From a virus, in IMG/VR virus record IMGVR_UViG_3300044736_000016, positions 45,769 through 109,768 of that record: a stretch of DNA of 64,000 nucleotides; one strand, given 5' to 3'. The stretch's first letter is position 1. Every line of letters starts with the position of its first letter. Position numbers and translations under genes: made by a program. The notes below the pieces were generated by a model, which did no database searches, was not told the DNA's origin, and worked only from the letters and a program-made list of their open reading frames with translations. Below are positions 37,954-46,855 of the stretch, one piece after another.

Positions 37954-40661
37954 TGGGCGCCACCGCGGTCCAAATCCTGCTCGACATCGCCGGCAACAGT
38001 GCGGGTGCGCTCAAGGCGCTCGCCGAGATCGACACGGCATTGGTGGCGGCAGAGGCGAAGGCGAAGGCGCAAGCGACCAAGGCGGCGGCAGACAATCTCA
38101 TCAACCTGAACGGTGGCGTCGCAGCGGCGCGGACTGCACTTGCCGAAACTGCTAAGGCTGTGGCCACATCGGTCACGTGGTATCCACCGTCCAACCCCGC
38201 CTTGATCCAGTCTGCCGCGAAGGACGGTGAGAAGGCCGCGACCGGGTTCGTTGGCAAGTTTCAGTCGGTGATCGGCACGGGCATCAGCGCGGTTGCCGGG
38301 GCCATCGGTGGCACACTCAGCGAGGGGTTCAAGAAAACCGGCGAAAGTGCGGGGGAACTAGACGAGAAAACTCACAAGCTGTCCGAGACGTTCACCAAGC
38401 TCGGCGAGGCAGGGCTACAGGTGTCGGCCGGCCAGGGGTCGATCCTCGGGTTCCTCGGCAGCCTCGGTGCATCCATCCCGATGATCGGCGGCGTCGTGGC
38501 CGGGATGGGCCTGCTCGGTGGTCTGCTGGAACATGTCGTAACTGAGCAGGCTGACTACGCCTTCGCCATCGAGGAGCAGAACCAGCTACTCGGCATCGAC
38601 GTGACGATGCTGCAAACCCTTGACGCTATGGTGGCGCGCGTTGGACTGGACCATGACAACCTGACGAAGGTGCTTCAGCGGTTCTCAGCCAACATCAGCC
38701 AAGGTGGTCCGGCGCTCAAGGCATACGGGCTCACGCTGGCTGATGTTGGGATCACTACCAAGAGCCTGAACGACGCCATCCCCGAACTCATCAAGTGGAT
38801 GTCGTCGCAGACGGACAAAACATACGCCAACGCTGTTGCCACGGCGCTGATGGGCAAGGGTGCTACGGGCCTCATCGCCTCGTTCGACAAGGGCTTGCCT
38901 GCCTTCAAGGCGTTCACCGATGAGATGCAGCGCAACGGGCAGCTGATGTCTGATTCGGAGATCAAGGCGGGTGCGCTTGCCAAAATCTTCAAGGACGACA
39001 TGATGGCGAGTTTCCAGGGGGTGGTGCGTCAGTTGTCTGGCCCGCTGTTCACGGGCATGTCGCAGTTGTTCCACGCCATCACACTCGGCGCGCAGGGAGG
39101 CCAGGGCGCCTTCCACAACCTCGGCGAGGAGATCAGCAAGGTACTCACTCAGGTCGTCAGTTTCGTCGTGTCGCTGGTGGGTGGTAAGGCGGGCATCGAC
39201 GCCTTCAACAAGTCGCTCGGCGATTCCAGCGCGGCTTACAACAGCGACGCAGCAGCGACGGCCAGTGCAGCCGCGGTCACAGCACAAAAGAAGGTCACCG
39301 ACCTCGAAGCGAAGATCGCGCTCGACGCGCTCACGGAATCCACCGCCGACCAAACCAAGGCGCTCGACGCAAGTATCAAGACGCTGAACGATCGGCAGAC
39401 CGCCTTCGACAACATGATCGCGAAGGAGATCACTGGGTACACGGATGCGTCGACGGCCTTCACGAAGAATGCCGACAAGGAGATCGCTGACCTCAACAAT
39501 ACGGCGGCAGCGTACGTCAAGAACGCCGATGCGCTGATTCAGGCACAGCACGACATCGTCACCGCCATGGATCAGCGGATGGCGATGGAACAACTCCAAC
39601 AGCAACTCGCTGATGACGCGGGCACGAGCCAACTGGCCCTCCTCAAGGCGCAACTCGCTGCCACGCAGACCACGTACAGTGGCTTGCGGCAGTCTGGCGA
39701 GACCGTCAACGCCTACCTGCTACGTCTCAAGCAGCAGAGTTTGCAGGAGCAGATCACCGACGAGACGCAGCGTCGTGCCCTCGCCAAGGATACTGCCGAC
39801 ATCGCGAAGGCGCAGGCCACGGACGCCGCAGACGCAGTCATCAAACAACTGAACGACCAGAAGGCCGCGTACGCCGATGAGACCAAGGTCCGTGTCGACA
39901 CACTGACCGTTCAGAAGCAGGCGTACGCGGACGACACCGCCGCACGAATCGCATCGCTGAACACGCAGAAGACGGCGTACGACGATGACACGAAGGCGCG
40001 AGTAGCGTCGCTCGACGCGCAGAAGGTAGCGCTGCAGGACAACCTCACCGCAGCGCAGCGGAGTTACAACGACCTTACCAACACGATGGCGGACCAACTC
40101 GCCGCAGCGCAGTCGGACCTCTCCCAAGCGCAGGCTGGGTTCAACGCTGTTGTCGAGGGCAGCGCGAACAGCCTCATCGGTAACCTAGCGCTAACATTCA
40201 GCGACCCGGGCTCCTACCTGCAACGGTGGATCGACTGGCTCGGCGACACGCTGGGGCGGGCATTCATCGTCGGTTTGGGCCATGGCTTGGAAGCGGCTGC
40301 CGCCAGTCTGGCAAGTCCCGGAACATGGCTGGGGTGGCTCAAGGATGTAGCCCCCCGACTGCTCAGCCCCGGGACGGCCTTGCTCGGGCTAGCGGGTGGT
40401 GGACCGACTGTCCCCGGCCAACCCTACCTCGTCGGCGAGCAAGGCCCCGAGCTGCGCGTGTTCTCCCAGCCCGGGTCCATCGTCCCTCTGACGAAGGGCG
40501 GCATCGCGGCGCACGCCAGTGGAGGCGCAGCAGCAGGGACGACCATCCACCAGAACGTGTACATCACCGGATCGAGCGCGGAGATGCAGGACGTAGCGCG
40601 CCGCGAGATCGACCTCGCCAATATGCAACTCATCCAGCGCATCACAGCGACGGTCGCATAG
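37953..40661 (+). CDS. Tape measure protein
   Basis: GTG 37953 overlaps the chaperone stop (TAGTG) with GGAG at good spacing; GTG 37941 is four codons upstream. About 902 aa: long helical and coiled-coil regions, a hydrophobic middle (FVGKFQSVIGTGISAVAGAIGG; MIGGVVAGMGLLGGLL), repeats of (T/K)QKxAYADDT near residues 640-690, and a C-terminal GEQGPELRVFSQPGSIVPL motif common to tape measure proteins. It fixes tail length and crosses the tail tube. Confidence 0.85.
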   Translation: MGATAVQILLDIAGNSAGALKALAEIDTALVAAEAKAKAQATKAAADNLINLNGGVAAARTALAETAKAVATSVTWYPPSNPALIQSAAKDGEKAATGFVGKFQSVIGTGISAVAGAIGGTLSEGFKKTGESAGELDEKTHKLSETFTKLGEAGLQVSAGQGSILGFLGSLGASIPMIGGVVAGMGLLGGLLEHVVTEQADYAFAIEEQNQLLGIDVTMLQTLDAMVARVGLDHDNLTKVLQRFSANISQGGPALKAYGLTLADVGITTKSLNDAIPELIKWMSSQTDKTYANAVATALMGKGATGLIASFDKGLPAFKAFTDEMQRNGQLMSDSEIKAGALAKIFKDDMMASFQGVVRQLSGPLFTGMSQLFHAITLGAQGGQGAFHNLGEEISKVLTQVVSFVVSLVGGKAGIDAFNKSLGDSSAAYNSDAAATASAAAVTAQKKVTDLEAKIALDALTESTADQTKALDASIKTLNDRQTAFDNMIAKEITGYTDASTAFTKNADKEIADLNNTAAAYVKNADALIQAQHDIVTAMDQRMAMEQLQQQLADDAGTSQLALLKAQLAATQTTYSGLRQSGETVNAYLLRLKQQSLQEQITDETQRRALAKDTADIAKAQATDAADAVIKQLNDQKAAYADETKVRVDTLTVQKQAYADDTAARIASLNTQKTAYDDDTKARVASLDAQKVALQDNLTAAQRSYNDLTNTMADQLAAAQSDLSQAQAGFNAVVEGSANSLIGNLALTFSDPGSYLQRWIDWLGDTLGRAFIVGLGHGLEAAAASLASPGTWLGWLKDVAPRLLSPGTALLGLAGGGPTVPGQPYLVGEQGPELRVFSQPGSIVPLTKGGIAAHASGGAAAGTTIHQNVYITGSSAEMQDVARREIDLANMQLIQRITATVA

Positions 40662-43172
40662 ATGCCATCGCCGCTCCTCCCCATCTGGCGCACGCCCGCG
40701 CAGGCTGGGTTGCTGTCGAACAAGTACGCCACGCCGGGGGAGACGTTCACGGTGCGCTGCCGGTCGTCGGGAGGCGGGACAGACCCGGTCGGCAACATGC
40801 GGGTCACGGCCACGCGCCAGAGCGACCAGCTCGCCCTGTGGGACAGCGGGATCATCGGCCGCGCCACGACCACCAACCCCCCCACCGGAGGCACGCCCAA
40901 GGCGTTCGGCGGGCAGATGCCGGTGAGCGCCAACGGCGCCCTGACGATCGTCGGAGGCAACCTCGGTGGTACGGCGTCGGGCGACACCATGTCATCCTCC
41001 ACTCTGGGCGGCACCAACGGCACATGGTCGCGCAAGGTGCAGGCGCTAGCACCCTTCATCTCGGGCGGGAATCAGGTCTCCGGTGTCTCTTTGGCGAGAA
41101 CCGGCCACCGATTGCTCACCGTCCCGTTCGACGCCAACACCACGTACGTCTACTCGATCGGCGGCAACGACGGGCTGGTGACCACCTCGCCGACCGTGTT
41201 CTTCGGCACAAACACGGGGTATGCCGAACTCAACCCTGACGGCAGTTACGGCCCGTGGCAGCCGACGACCCCCATCCCCATCTTCACCTTCACCTACATC
41301 TACCAGCAGTCCGTCGTCTACCACGGTGTGGCTTGCGCGAAGATTGGCGGTATCTGGTACGTGTACGTCACGGGTGGGATCAGCGGCGGCAGCGCTCAGT
41401 CGTGGACCTACTTCGCCGCGGTGAACGATGACGGCCAACTCGGGCCGTGGACAGCGGCGTCGAACCTCCCCACCAGCCTATGGGGTCACGCATGTGTGGC
41501 GTGGGGTAACAACATCTACTGCGTCGGCGGAACCGTCGCGGTCGGGTCGAGCACGTGCATCACCACCCTCTACGGGGCGACCATCAACACTGACGGCTCG
41601 CTCAACGCGTGGGGCGTCATCGGCGGCATCACGCTGGCCACGGCGTTGCGCAACATGGCACAGGTGTCGGTGGTCGCACCCGGAGGCGTGTTCCTCTGCC
41701 TCATCCTGCTGGGCGGCAGCAACGGCACCACGGACGTGACCACAAGCCAAGTGTTGCAGTTCAGCAACGCGGGCGGCCAGGCTGGACCGCTCACTCTGAC
41801 GGCCGCTCCGCAGGCAGGGTCGGAGGGCGGCGCAGGGCTCGTCGTGGTCGGGTCGGCCAACGCCATCTACTACTTGCAAGGCTCGGGCGTCCTGTACAGC
41901 GCTCCGGTGACGATGGCTGGAGGATTCCCAACCATCGGCACATGGGTCCATGGTGTTGGCGCCACAGCCCTGCTCACCGCTGATCTGGGAACCAACGGCA
42001 CGGTCACCACCAACGCGGACGGATCGCAGGATCTGGTCTTTCAGTTCGGGCGGTTCGGTCCGGCAGCGACCTTTCCCGTCGCGGGTGACACCGTGGTGCT
42101 CACCGTTCAGGTAGCCGGCAACGCATCTGGTAACCCATCCCCCACGGCTGCAACTGCTGTGCAGTTCGGTGACGCCCCCACCGCCACTACGCTGAGCCTG
42201 CCGACCAACGGTCAGCCCACGCTCGGGTTCGTCTTCGCGCAGGGAGTGGGCGGTGGGCCGGAGCAACAGTGGGAGATTCAACTTCTCAACGCCGCCGGCA
42301 ACACCATCTACGCAGACAGCGGCATCCAGCAGGGCTCAGCGAACGCGGTCACCTTCAACCAGATCCAGCCTCCCTTAGTAAGCGCCACGCAGTACATGGT
42401 GAAGGTGCTCAACACTCAGTCGACCAGTCAGCCCATGCCCGGTTCGAGCGGAGCGGTGGCCACCACCACATCGCTCATCACCATCGGCACTCTGACGCCA
42501 CCGACAGCGCCGACATTCACCAGCGTCACCGCCGACAACGTCAACGCCATCGTCACTCTCGCGTTCTCATGGGCGGTCAACACCAAGACGGTCCGCATGT
42601 GGTACCGGGCCACCGGCTCGACGACATGGGCGCTGCTTGCCGACTACACCACGGGCACCGCGTCGGCAGGGTCCTCCACGTACTCCACGGGCGCGCTGAT
42701 CTTCGGCGTCGGGTATGACTTCGCTATCAGCGCAGTCAGTACCACCGCCAACGCCGAGACCGCCCTCACCGCCGTCAAGACCGCGACCATCGCTGTTCTG
42801 TCGTGGTGGTTGCGCGACCCTGCCGATGCCACCGCAAGCGTCGCCCTCAACACCAAGCCGGGGATAAAGCAGCCGCATCTGGAAAGTCTCGCCACCCACT
42901 ACCCGCTCGGCAGTCAGTACCCCGTTGTGGTCGCCGATCGGGTCCACGGACAGGACGGCACGCTCACGGTGTGGACCAAGGCCGCGACGGATGACACCGC
43001 CCTGATGACCCTGCTACTCCGACAAGTGACCTTGCTCCTCCACCACCCCTACGGCGAGCTCCACTACGTGCGGATCAACACCACGCGGGAGGTCACCAAG
43101 CCCTACCCCGGCACTCCGACCAAGCCATACCGCGAGTATCTGTTCTCCTACGTCGAGGTCGCCTACCCCTGA
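40662..43172 (+). CDS. Distal tail / minor tail protein with kelch-like repeats, 836 aa
   Basis: ATG right after the tape measure. The N-terminal domain (about 1-130) is beta-rich. Residues about 140-450 hold several kelch-type blades, for example GPWTAASNLPTSLWGHACVAWGNNIYCVGG, suggesting a beta-propeller. Fibronectin-III-like domains follow (about 500-720). The end (SQYPVVVADRVHGQDGTLTVWTK ... PYREYLFSYVEVAYP) fits a distal-tail domain. A propeller in the tail tip suggests carbohydrate binding. Confidence 0.65.
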   Translation: MPSPLLPIWRTPAQAGLLSNKYATPGETFTVRCRSSGGGTDPVGNMRVTATRQSDQLALWDSGIIGRATTTNPPTGGTPKAFGGQMPVSANGALTIVGGNLGGTASGDTMSSSTLGGTNGTWSRKVQALAPFISGGNQVSGVSLARTGHRLLTVPFDANTTYVYSIGGNDGLVTTSPTVFFGTNTGYAELNPDGSYGPWQPTTPIPIFTFTYIYQQSVVYHGVACAKIGGIWYVYVTGGISGGSAQSWTYFAAVNDDGQLGPWTAASNLPTSLWGHACVAWGNNIYCVGGTVAVGSSTCITTLYGATINTDGSLNAWGVIGGITLATALRNMAQVSVVAPGGVFLCLILLGGSNGTTDVTTSQVLQFSNAGGQAGPLTLTAAPQAGSEGGAGLVVVGSANAIYYLQGSGVLYSAPVTMAGGFPTIGTWVHGVGATALLTADLGTNGTVTTNADGSQDLVFQFGRFGPAATFPVAGDTVVLTVQVAGNASGNPSPTAATAVQFGDAPTATTLSLPTNGQPTLGFVFAQGVGGGPEQQWEIQLLNAAGNTIYADSGIQQGSANAVTFNQIQPPLVSATQYMVKVLNTQSTSQPMPGSSGAVATTTSLITIGTLTPPTAPTFTSVTADNVNAIVTLAFSWAVNTKTVRMWYRATGSTTWALLADYTTGTASAGSSTYSTGALIFGVGYDFAISAVSTTANAETALTAVKTATIAVLSWWLRDPADATASVALNTKPGIKQPHLESLATHYPLGSQYPVVVADRVHGQDGTLTVWTKAATDDTALMTLLLRQVTLLLHHPYGELHYVRINTTREVTKPYPGTPTKPYREYLFSYVEVAYP

Positions 43173-44312
43173 ATGCAGGCGTACAACATCGCGGGCGGGC
43201 TGCTCTCGGCGAACTGGACGGCCATGCTGCAGAGCGACTTTCAGCGCATCGCCACGCGTATCGACATCCTCCAGGGCGGTGTTCCCGTCGCCACCAGTGT
43301 CGCGCCACGCATGGAGCCCGGATCGTCGGTCACCGTCGACAAGGCGCAGGCCAGTCGACGCACCTGCGCGATCAGTTTCACCGACCCCACGGGCACGCTC
43401 ACCCCCGCTGTGGCGAGCGATGTGTTCCACCCGATGTCAGGCTATGAGTTCCGCCTGTCTCGCGGGTTCACCTACGCCGATGGGTCAACCGAACTGGTCA
43501 GCCTCGGCATCTTCGCGCCGTCATCGGTCACTGTGGACGACACCCCCAACGATCTGGTCATCAACGTCACGGGGTTCGACCGAGCCAGAGCAGTGGGGCG
43601 ACGCAAGCTCTCGGATGTCTACTCCATCCCACGCGGTCTCAACGCAGCAACCGCCATCCAAGCGTTGATCACCTCGCAATACCCCGGTCTCACCTACCTG
43701 TTCATGCTCACGTCCCTCACTACCGCACTGATGGCGCTGAAGCCCGGCGCCGATCCGTGGACGGAAGCGCTCACGCTGGCGACCACGCTTGGGGCGCAAC
43801 TGTTCTTCGACGTCTCCGGCCGTTGTGTGCTCATCCCCGAACCTGATCCCACACAAACCCCCGTCGCGTGGACCTACAGCGAAGGCGCGCAGGCCATGCT
43901 CACCCACACCGTCCGCACCCTGACCAACGAGGCCGTCCCCTCGCACGTGATCCGCGACGGGCAGGGTTCCTCGACCGTCGCCCCAGTCCGTGGAGAGGCC
44001 AAAGATCTCAACCCAGCATCGCCCACCTTCATCGGCGGCCCGTACGGCGACGTGCTGGACTATAGTTCCAACTCGCTCTACACCACATCAGCCCAATGCC
44101 AGGTCGCCGCTCAGGCCGCCCTGAACAGACGCCTCGGTATCGCCGATGGTCTCTCCATCAGCCACATCGTCAATCCGGCCCATGATGTCGATGATGTGGT
44201 GGTGGTCAATCGTGCGCGCTCCAAGCTGGCCAACCTGTACGTGATCGACAGCATGACGGTTCCGCTCGGGCCGGACGGGGTGCTCCAGACGGTCTGCCGC
44301 CGGGTATCGTGA
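43173..44312 (+). CDS. Tail hub protein (DUF5047-like)
   Basis: ATG is placed right after the previous stop. The start, AYNIAGGLLSANWTAMLQSDFQRIATRIDIL, followed by TVDKAQASRRTCAISFTDPTGTL and an alpha/beta hub domain, resembles actinophage tail proteins that share the DUF5047/gp27-like hub fold. It is in the right place between distal tail and baseplate genes. Confidence 0.65.
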   Translation: MQAYNIAGGLLSANWTAMLQSDFQRIATRIDILQGGVPVATSVAPRMEPGSSVTVDKAQASRRTCAISFTDPTGTLTPAVASDVFHPMSGYEFRLSRGFTYADGSTELVSLGIFAPSSVTVDDTPNDLVINVTGFDRARAVGRRKLSDVYSIPRGLNAATAIQALITSQYPGLTYLFMLTSLTTALMALKPGADPWTEALTLATTLGAQLFFDVSGRCVLIPEPDPTQTPVAWTYSEGAQAMLTHTVRTLTNEAVPSHVIRDGQGSSTVAPVRGEAKDLNPASPTFIGGPYGDVLDYSSNSLYTTSAQCQVAAQAALNRRLGIADGLSISHIVNPAHDVDDVVVVNRARSKLANLYVIDSMTVPLGPDGVLQTVCRRVS

Positions 44313-44974
44313 CGCCCAAGACCTCGCGCGATCTGACCACCGGGTTGCGGAAACTCGCCACCGCCTCCGTGCCCACCCAGAACCTAGAGCGGCATTGGGG
44401 GGTGATCCAAGGCGTGAGCGTCGACGGGACCGCGAGCCTGACCATCGGCGGCAGTTCGCAGACCGTCACGGGGGTGCAGTCGCTCGCCTCCTACTTTCCG
44501 GTGGCGGGCGACACCGTGCTGCTGGACGTCGTCGGGTCGGACGTCGTCGTTGTTGGGACGCTGGGGGCGTCGAGGGGGCCGCTGGGTGTGCTGCCGGGCG
44601 GTTACGCCGAGGTGCTGGTCAGCCAAGGCCCCATCACCACCGAAGTTGCGATTGCCGGCCTATTCGTGACCGTGCCCGTTTTTTCTAGCCGACGCATCCT
44701 GGTGACCCAGCAGACCTTCCCCGGCGCGGGCTCCGTGGCGAATCAGGTCATCACGACGAACATCAAAGAAGGCGTGACCTTCCTGATGCAGGCGAACACC
44801 ACGCTGTCCTTCTCCGGAGGCAACCAGACGAACCACTCGGCGGTGATCCTCAGACCTCCGGCCGGTATTCACACGTACTTCCTCTCCATGTCCACCGGTT
44901 CGGGGAGTTTCACCAACGCCGCCTCAGCCACGTTCAGGTCGTGGATCATGGCTGAGGATATCGGGCCAGCCTGA
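44309..44974 (+). CDS. Baseplate OB-fold protein, 221 aa
   Basis: GTG overlaps the hub stop. GVIQGVSVDGTASLTIGGSSQTVTGVQSLASYFPVAGDTVLLDVVGSDVVVVGTLG is an OB-fold barrel as in gpV/gp5-type spike-base proteins; the C-terminal half is a small beta domain (FSGGNQTNHSAVILRPPAG). Last rightward gene before a leftward gene. The sequence at the convergence (GGGCCAGCCTGATCC) is a possible degenerate dyad copy. Confidence 0.6.
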   Translation: MTPKTSRDLTTGLRKLATASVPTQNLERHWGVIQGVSVDGTASLTIGGSSQTVTGVQSLASYFPVAGDTVLLDVVGSDVVVVGTLGASRGPLGVLPGGYAEVLVSQGPITTEVAIAGLFVTVPVFSSRRILVTQQTFPGAGSVANQVITTNIKEGVTFLMQANTTLSFSGGNQTNHSAVILRPPAGIHTYFLSMSTGSGSFTNAASATFRSWIMAEDIGPA

Positions 44975-44978
44975 TCCG

Positions 44979-45509
44979 TCAGCGTGCCATACCAAGATCG
45001 ACGATGCGCCAACTACCCTGCAACGTACATGTCTGCATCTGAGCGACCACGCCCGCATCGTGGGAGGGAGGAGTGTTGATCGGCTCGTCGTGGATCGCGG
45101 TGACCGTCCACGGATGTCGCATGCCTGTCGCGTCCGTGTAGGTGACCACATCGCCGACGCCCAGCAGCATCACGGGGGTAAACACGCCGAGGTTGTGGCC
45201 GACGAAGTAGGTCTGATCCGTGACGCACGTGTCGATCGCAGCCGCGGTGTCGGTCAGTTCAGTCTTTCCCGAGCAGTCGCGGTAGAGACCCACCGTGGTG
45301 TCGAGCCCGAACGGTCCGCTCAGGTGGCTACGGATGGAGACGGTCACAGGAGCGGCGGCGGCGGCCTTCGGCGAGGCGAGGAGCGCACCGCCCGCGGCCA
45401 GCATGGCCACGCCCGCAAAGGCAACGGCCAGCGTCTTAGCGCAGCGGTGACGGCGCGCTGGCGGACCACTCCACAGAGGGGCGGGGTGGATCGGCGCCTG
45501 GGTCTCCAT
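44979..45509 (-). CDS. Membrane-anchored sortase-like protein, 176 aa
   Basis: ATG 45509. An N-terminal basic stretch precedes a hydrophobic segment (about 26-52: TLAVAFAGVAMLAAGGALLA), a signal anchor. The domain then shows TYFVGHNLGVF (His105), GVGDVVTYTD, QMQTC (Cys161) and WRIVDL (Arg168): the His-Cys-Arg order and TLxTC-like motif of sortases. Cys79/Cys95 could form a disulphide. It could cross-link phage- or host-coded proteins to the cell wall. The call rests on motif order only. Confidence 0.55.
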   Translation of the reverse strand: METQAPIHPAPLWSGPPARRHRCAKTLAVAFAGVAMLAAGGALLASPKAAAAAPVTVSIRSHLSGPFGLDTTVGLYRDCSGKTELTDTAAAIDTCVTDQTYFVGHNLGVFTPVMLLGVGDVVTYTDATGMRHPWTVTAIHDEPINTPPSHDAGVVAQMQTCTLQGSWRIVDLGMAR

Positions 45510-45590
45510 GCGTCCATGGTGCGCCCGATCGGCACTCAGGCTCAGGACGGGGGTGGGTCGGGGCAGTTCCGTCACGGGCGCGTCACGCCC

Positions 45591-45608
45591 AGTATCCATT
45601 GGCGACAC
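45591..45608. promoter_or_regulatory. Dyad motif copy 6
   Basis: AGTATCCATTGGCGACAC, in the gap between the divergent sortase-like and HNH genes. It overlaps the -35 element of the rightward promoter candidate at 45599-45628. Confidence 0.55.
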
Positions 45609-45637
45609 GGGGGGGCATAGGCTAGGCTGGGCTAGCC
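45599..45637 (+). promoter_or_regulatory. Rightward promoter candidate with inverted repeat
   Basis: TTGGCG (45599-45604), 18-base spacer and TAGGCT (45623-45628) form a plausible sigma-70-type promoter ending 17 bases before the HNH start. GGCTAG (45620-45625) and CTAGCC (45632-45637) are a perfect 6-bp inverted repeat over the -10 box, another possible operator. Confidence 0.4.
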
Positions 45638-45645
45638 TCGGCTCC

Positions 45646-46140
45646 ATGGCTGATGGTGGCGGCATGGTCGCGGCTCACACGGCGAAGCAGTCGCACGCCT
45701 ATGTCATTCACTTCCCTCCGCATCCAGCGAGGACCGACGACCCGCACTACAAGGACTTCGACCACTACCACCGGACGACCCGTGGCGCGGCGCGTTGCTA
45801 CACGGGTGAGCGGGTCGGTTTTCAAGACTGCCGCGACGCTCAAGGCAACCCCTGCGCCATCGACGCTGCTGGTCAGCAGTCTGGCCTAGAGCTGCATCAC
45901 GCCCACGTCGAGTTCGCGCTCCAGCAGGGCATCAGCTTGGCGGCGCTCGAGCACGACTACCCCGGCATCAGCAACCCGGACGAGGTGGGGGCGTGGGTGG
46001 AGACAGCGGCTAACCTACGTTGGATCTGTGTATTCCATCATCGCACCAATGCTGGCGGCGCGCATTCCGTATCACATTCGGATTGGGAAGGCAGTCTGTA
46101 CGTTCGCGGGTTGACCGGAGACGTAGCGCCCAAGCCATGA
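45646..46140 (+). CDS. HNH endonuclease, 164 aa
   Basis: LELHHAHVEF (His84/His85), NLRWICVFHHR (Asn123, His131/His132) and Cys51/Cys62/Cys70 give an HNH nuclease core with extra cysteines. Small HNH proteins of this type are frequent in actinophages, either near terminase (packaging) or as free-standing homing enzymes. Here it leads the operon of membrane proteins. Confidence 0.7.
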   Translation: MADGGGMVAAHTAKQSHAYVIHFPPHPARTDDPHYKDFDHYHRTTRGAARCYTGERVGFQDCRDAQGNPCAIDAAGQQSGLELHHAHVEFALQQGISLAALEHDYPGISNPDEVGAWVETAANLRWICVFHHRTNAGGAHSVSHSDWEGSLYVRGLTGDVAPKP

Positions 46141-46454
46141 GCGCCAAGATCGTCGCAGGCAGCGATGGTGGGCAGAGAGGGATCGGGATGCCGCTCACGG
46201 ATGACGAAGGCAGGGAGTTGCTCGCGACCGTACGTACCCTGAGCGCTCGGCTCGATCAGTCCTTCGCCGACTTCAAGATGGAGGAGATCCCCAAGCGGCA
46301 TAAGGCCAACCTTCCCTCCGTCCTCGACTGGTGGGATGGGCGTGCCGACCGAGGTGAGAAGTCGCGGTATCTCCTACCGCTCCTTGTGACGGCCATCTGC
46401 CCCGTCATCGGCGGTGTCATCGTGGCCATCATCCTCAAGGCGCTCCACCTGTGA
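46137..46454 (+). CDS. Tail-anchored membrane protein, 105 aa
   Basis: ATG 46137 overlaps the HNH stop. A soluble N-terminal part with a helix (DEGRELLATVRTLSARLDQSFADF) is followed by one C-terminal membrane span (YLLPLLVTAICPVIGGVIVAIIL). The piece SVLDWWDGRADRGEKSRYLLP recurs in altered form in the PAS protein downstream (SLLTWWGRM...). Start of a four-gene membrane cassette. Confidence 0.6.
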   Translation: MSAKIVAGSDGGQRGIGMPLTDDEGRELLATVRTLSARLDQSFADFKMEEIPKRHKANLPSVLDWWDGRADRGEKSRYLLPLLVTAICPVIGGVIVAIILKALHL

Positions 46455-46855
46455 TGAACAAGTCGCCACTGCGGGGTATGCCGTTCCTGCTCAAGGTCTA
46501 TTACCACAAGATAGAACTGCTCTCGCTTTTGTTCACCATTCTGCTCGTCGTCGTCTTTTACATCTTGGCTCAGGAGGTGGTCGAGACGAGGCGGCAGGCT
46601 GGGGTCATCGCCGCCCAAGGTGTGCAGCAGAGGAAGGTGATGGAAGATGAGATCAGGTTCAACCGGTTCCTCATCGACAGAGAGACGGCGCGGACGGGGT
46701 CTGGCGGGCGGCAGGGACTCATCGACCAAGCCAACCTAGACAGGGCAGAGCTACGGCGGTTAGAGGCCGCGCTACGGGCCGCTGGGGTACGGCTGCCGCC
46801 CTCTGACGTGCTCGAGGGGCATCCTGCCAACCCGCCCCAACATGCACCGCCATGA
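46451..46855 (+). CDS. N-anchored membrane protein, 134 aa
   Basis: GTG 46451 or ATG 46454, overlapping the previous stop. One membrane span near residues 23-42 (LLSLLFTILLVVVFYILA) and then a charged coiled helix (VVETRRQAGVIAAQGVQQRK), ending Pro-rich. Its topology is opposite to that of its neighbours, which suggests a complex built in the membrane. Confidence 0.6.
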   Translation: MMNKSPLRGMPFLLKVYYHKIELLSLLFTILLVVVFYILAQEVVETRRQAGVIAAQGVQQRKVMEDEIRFNRFLIDRETARTGSGGRQGLIDQANLDRAELRRLEAALRAAGVRLPPSDVLEGHPANPPQHAPP

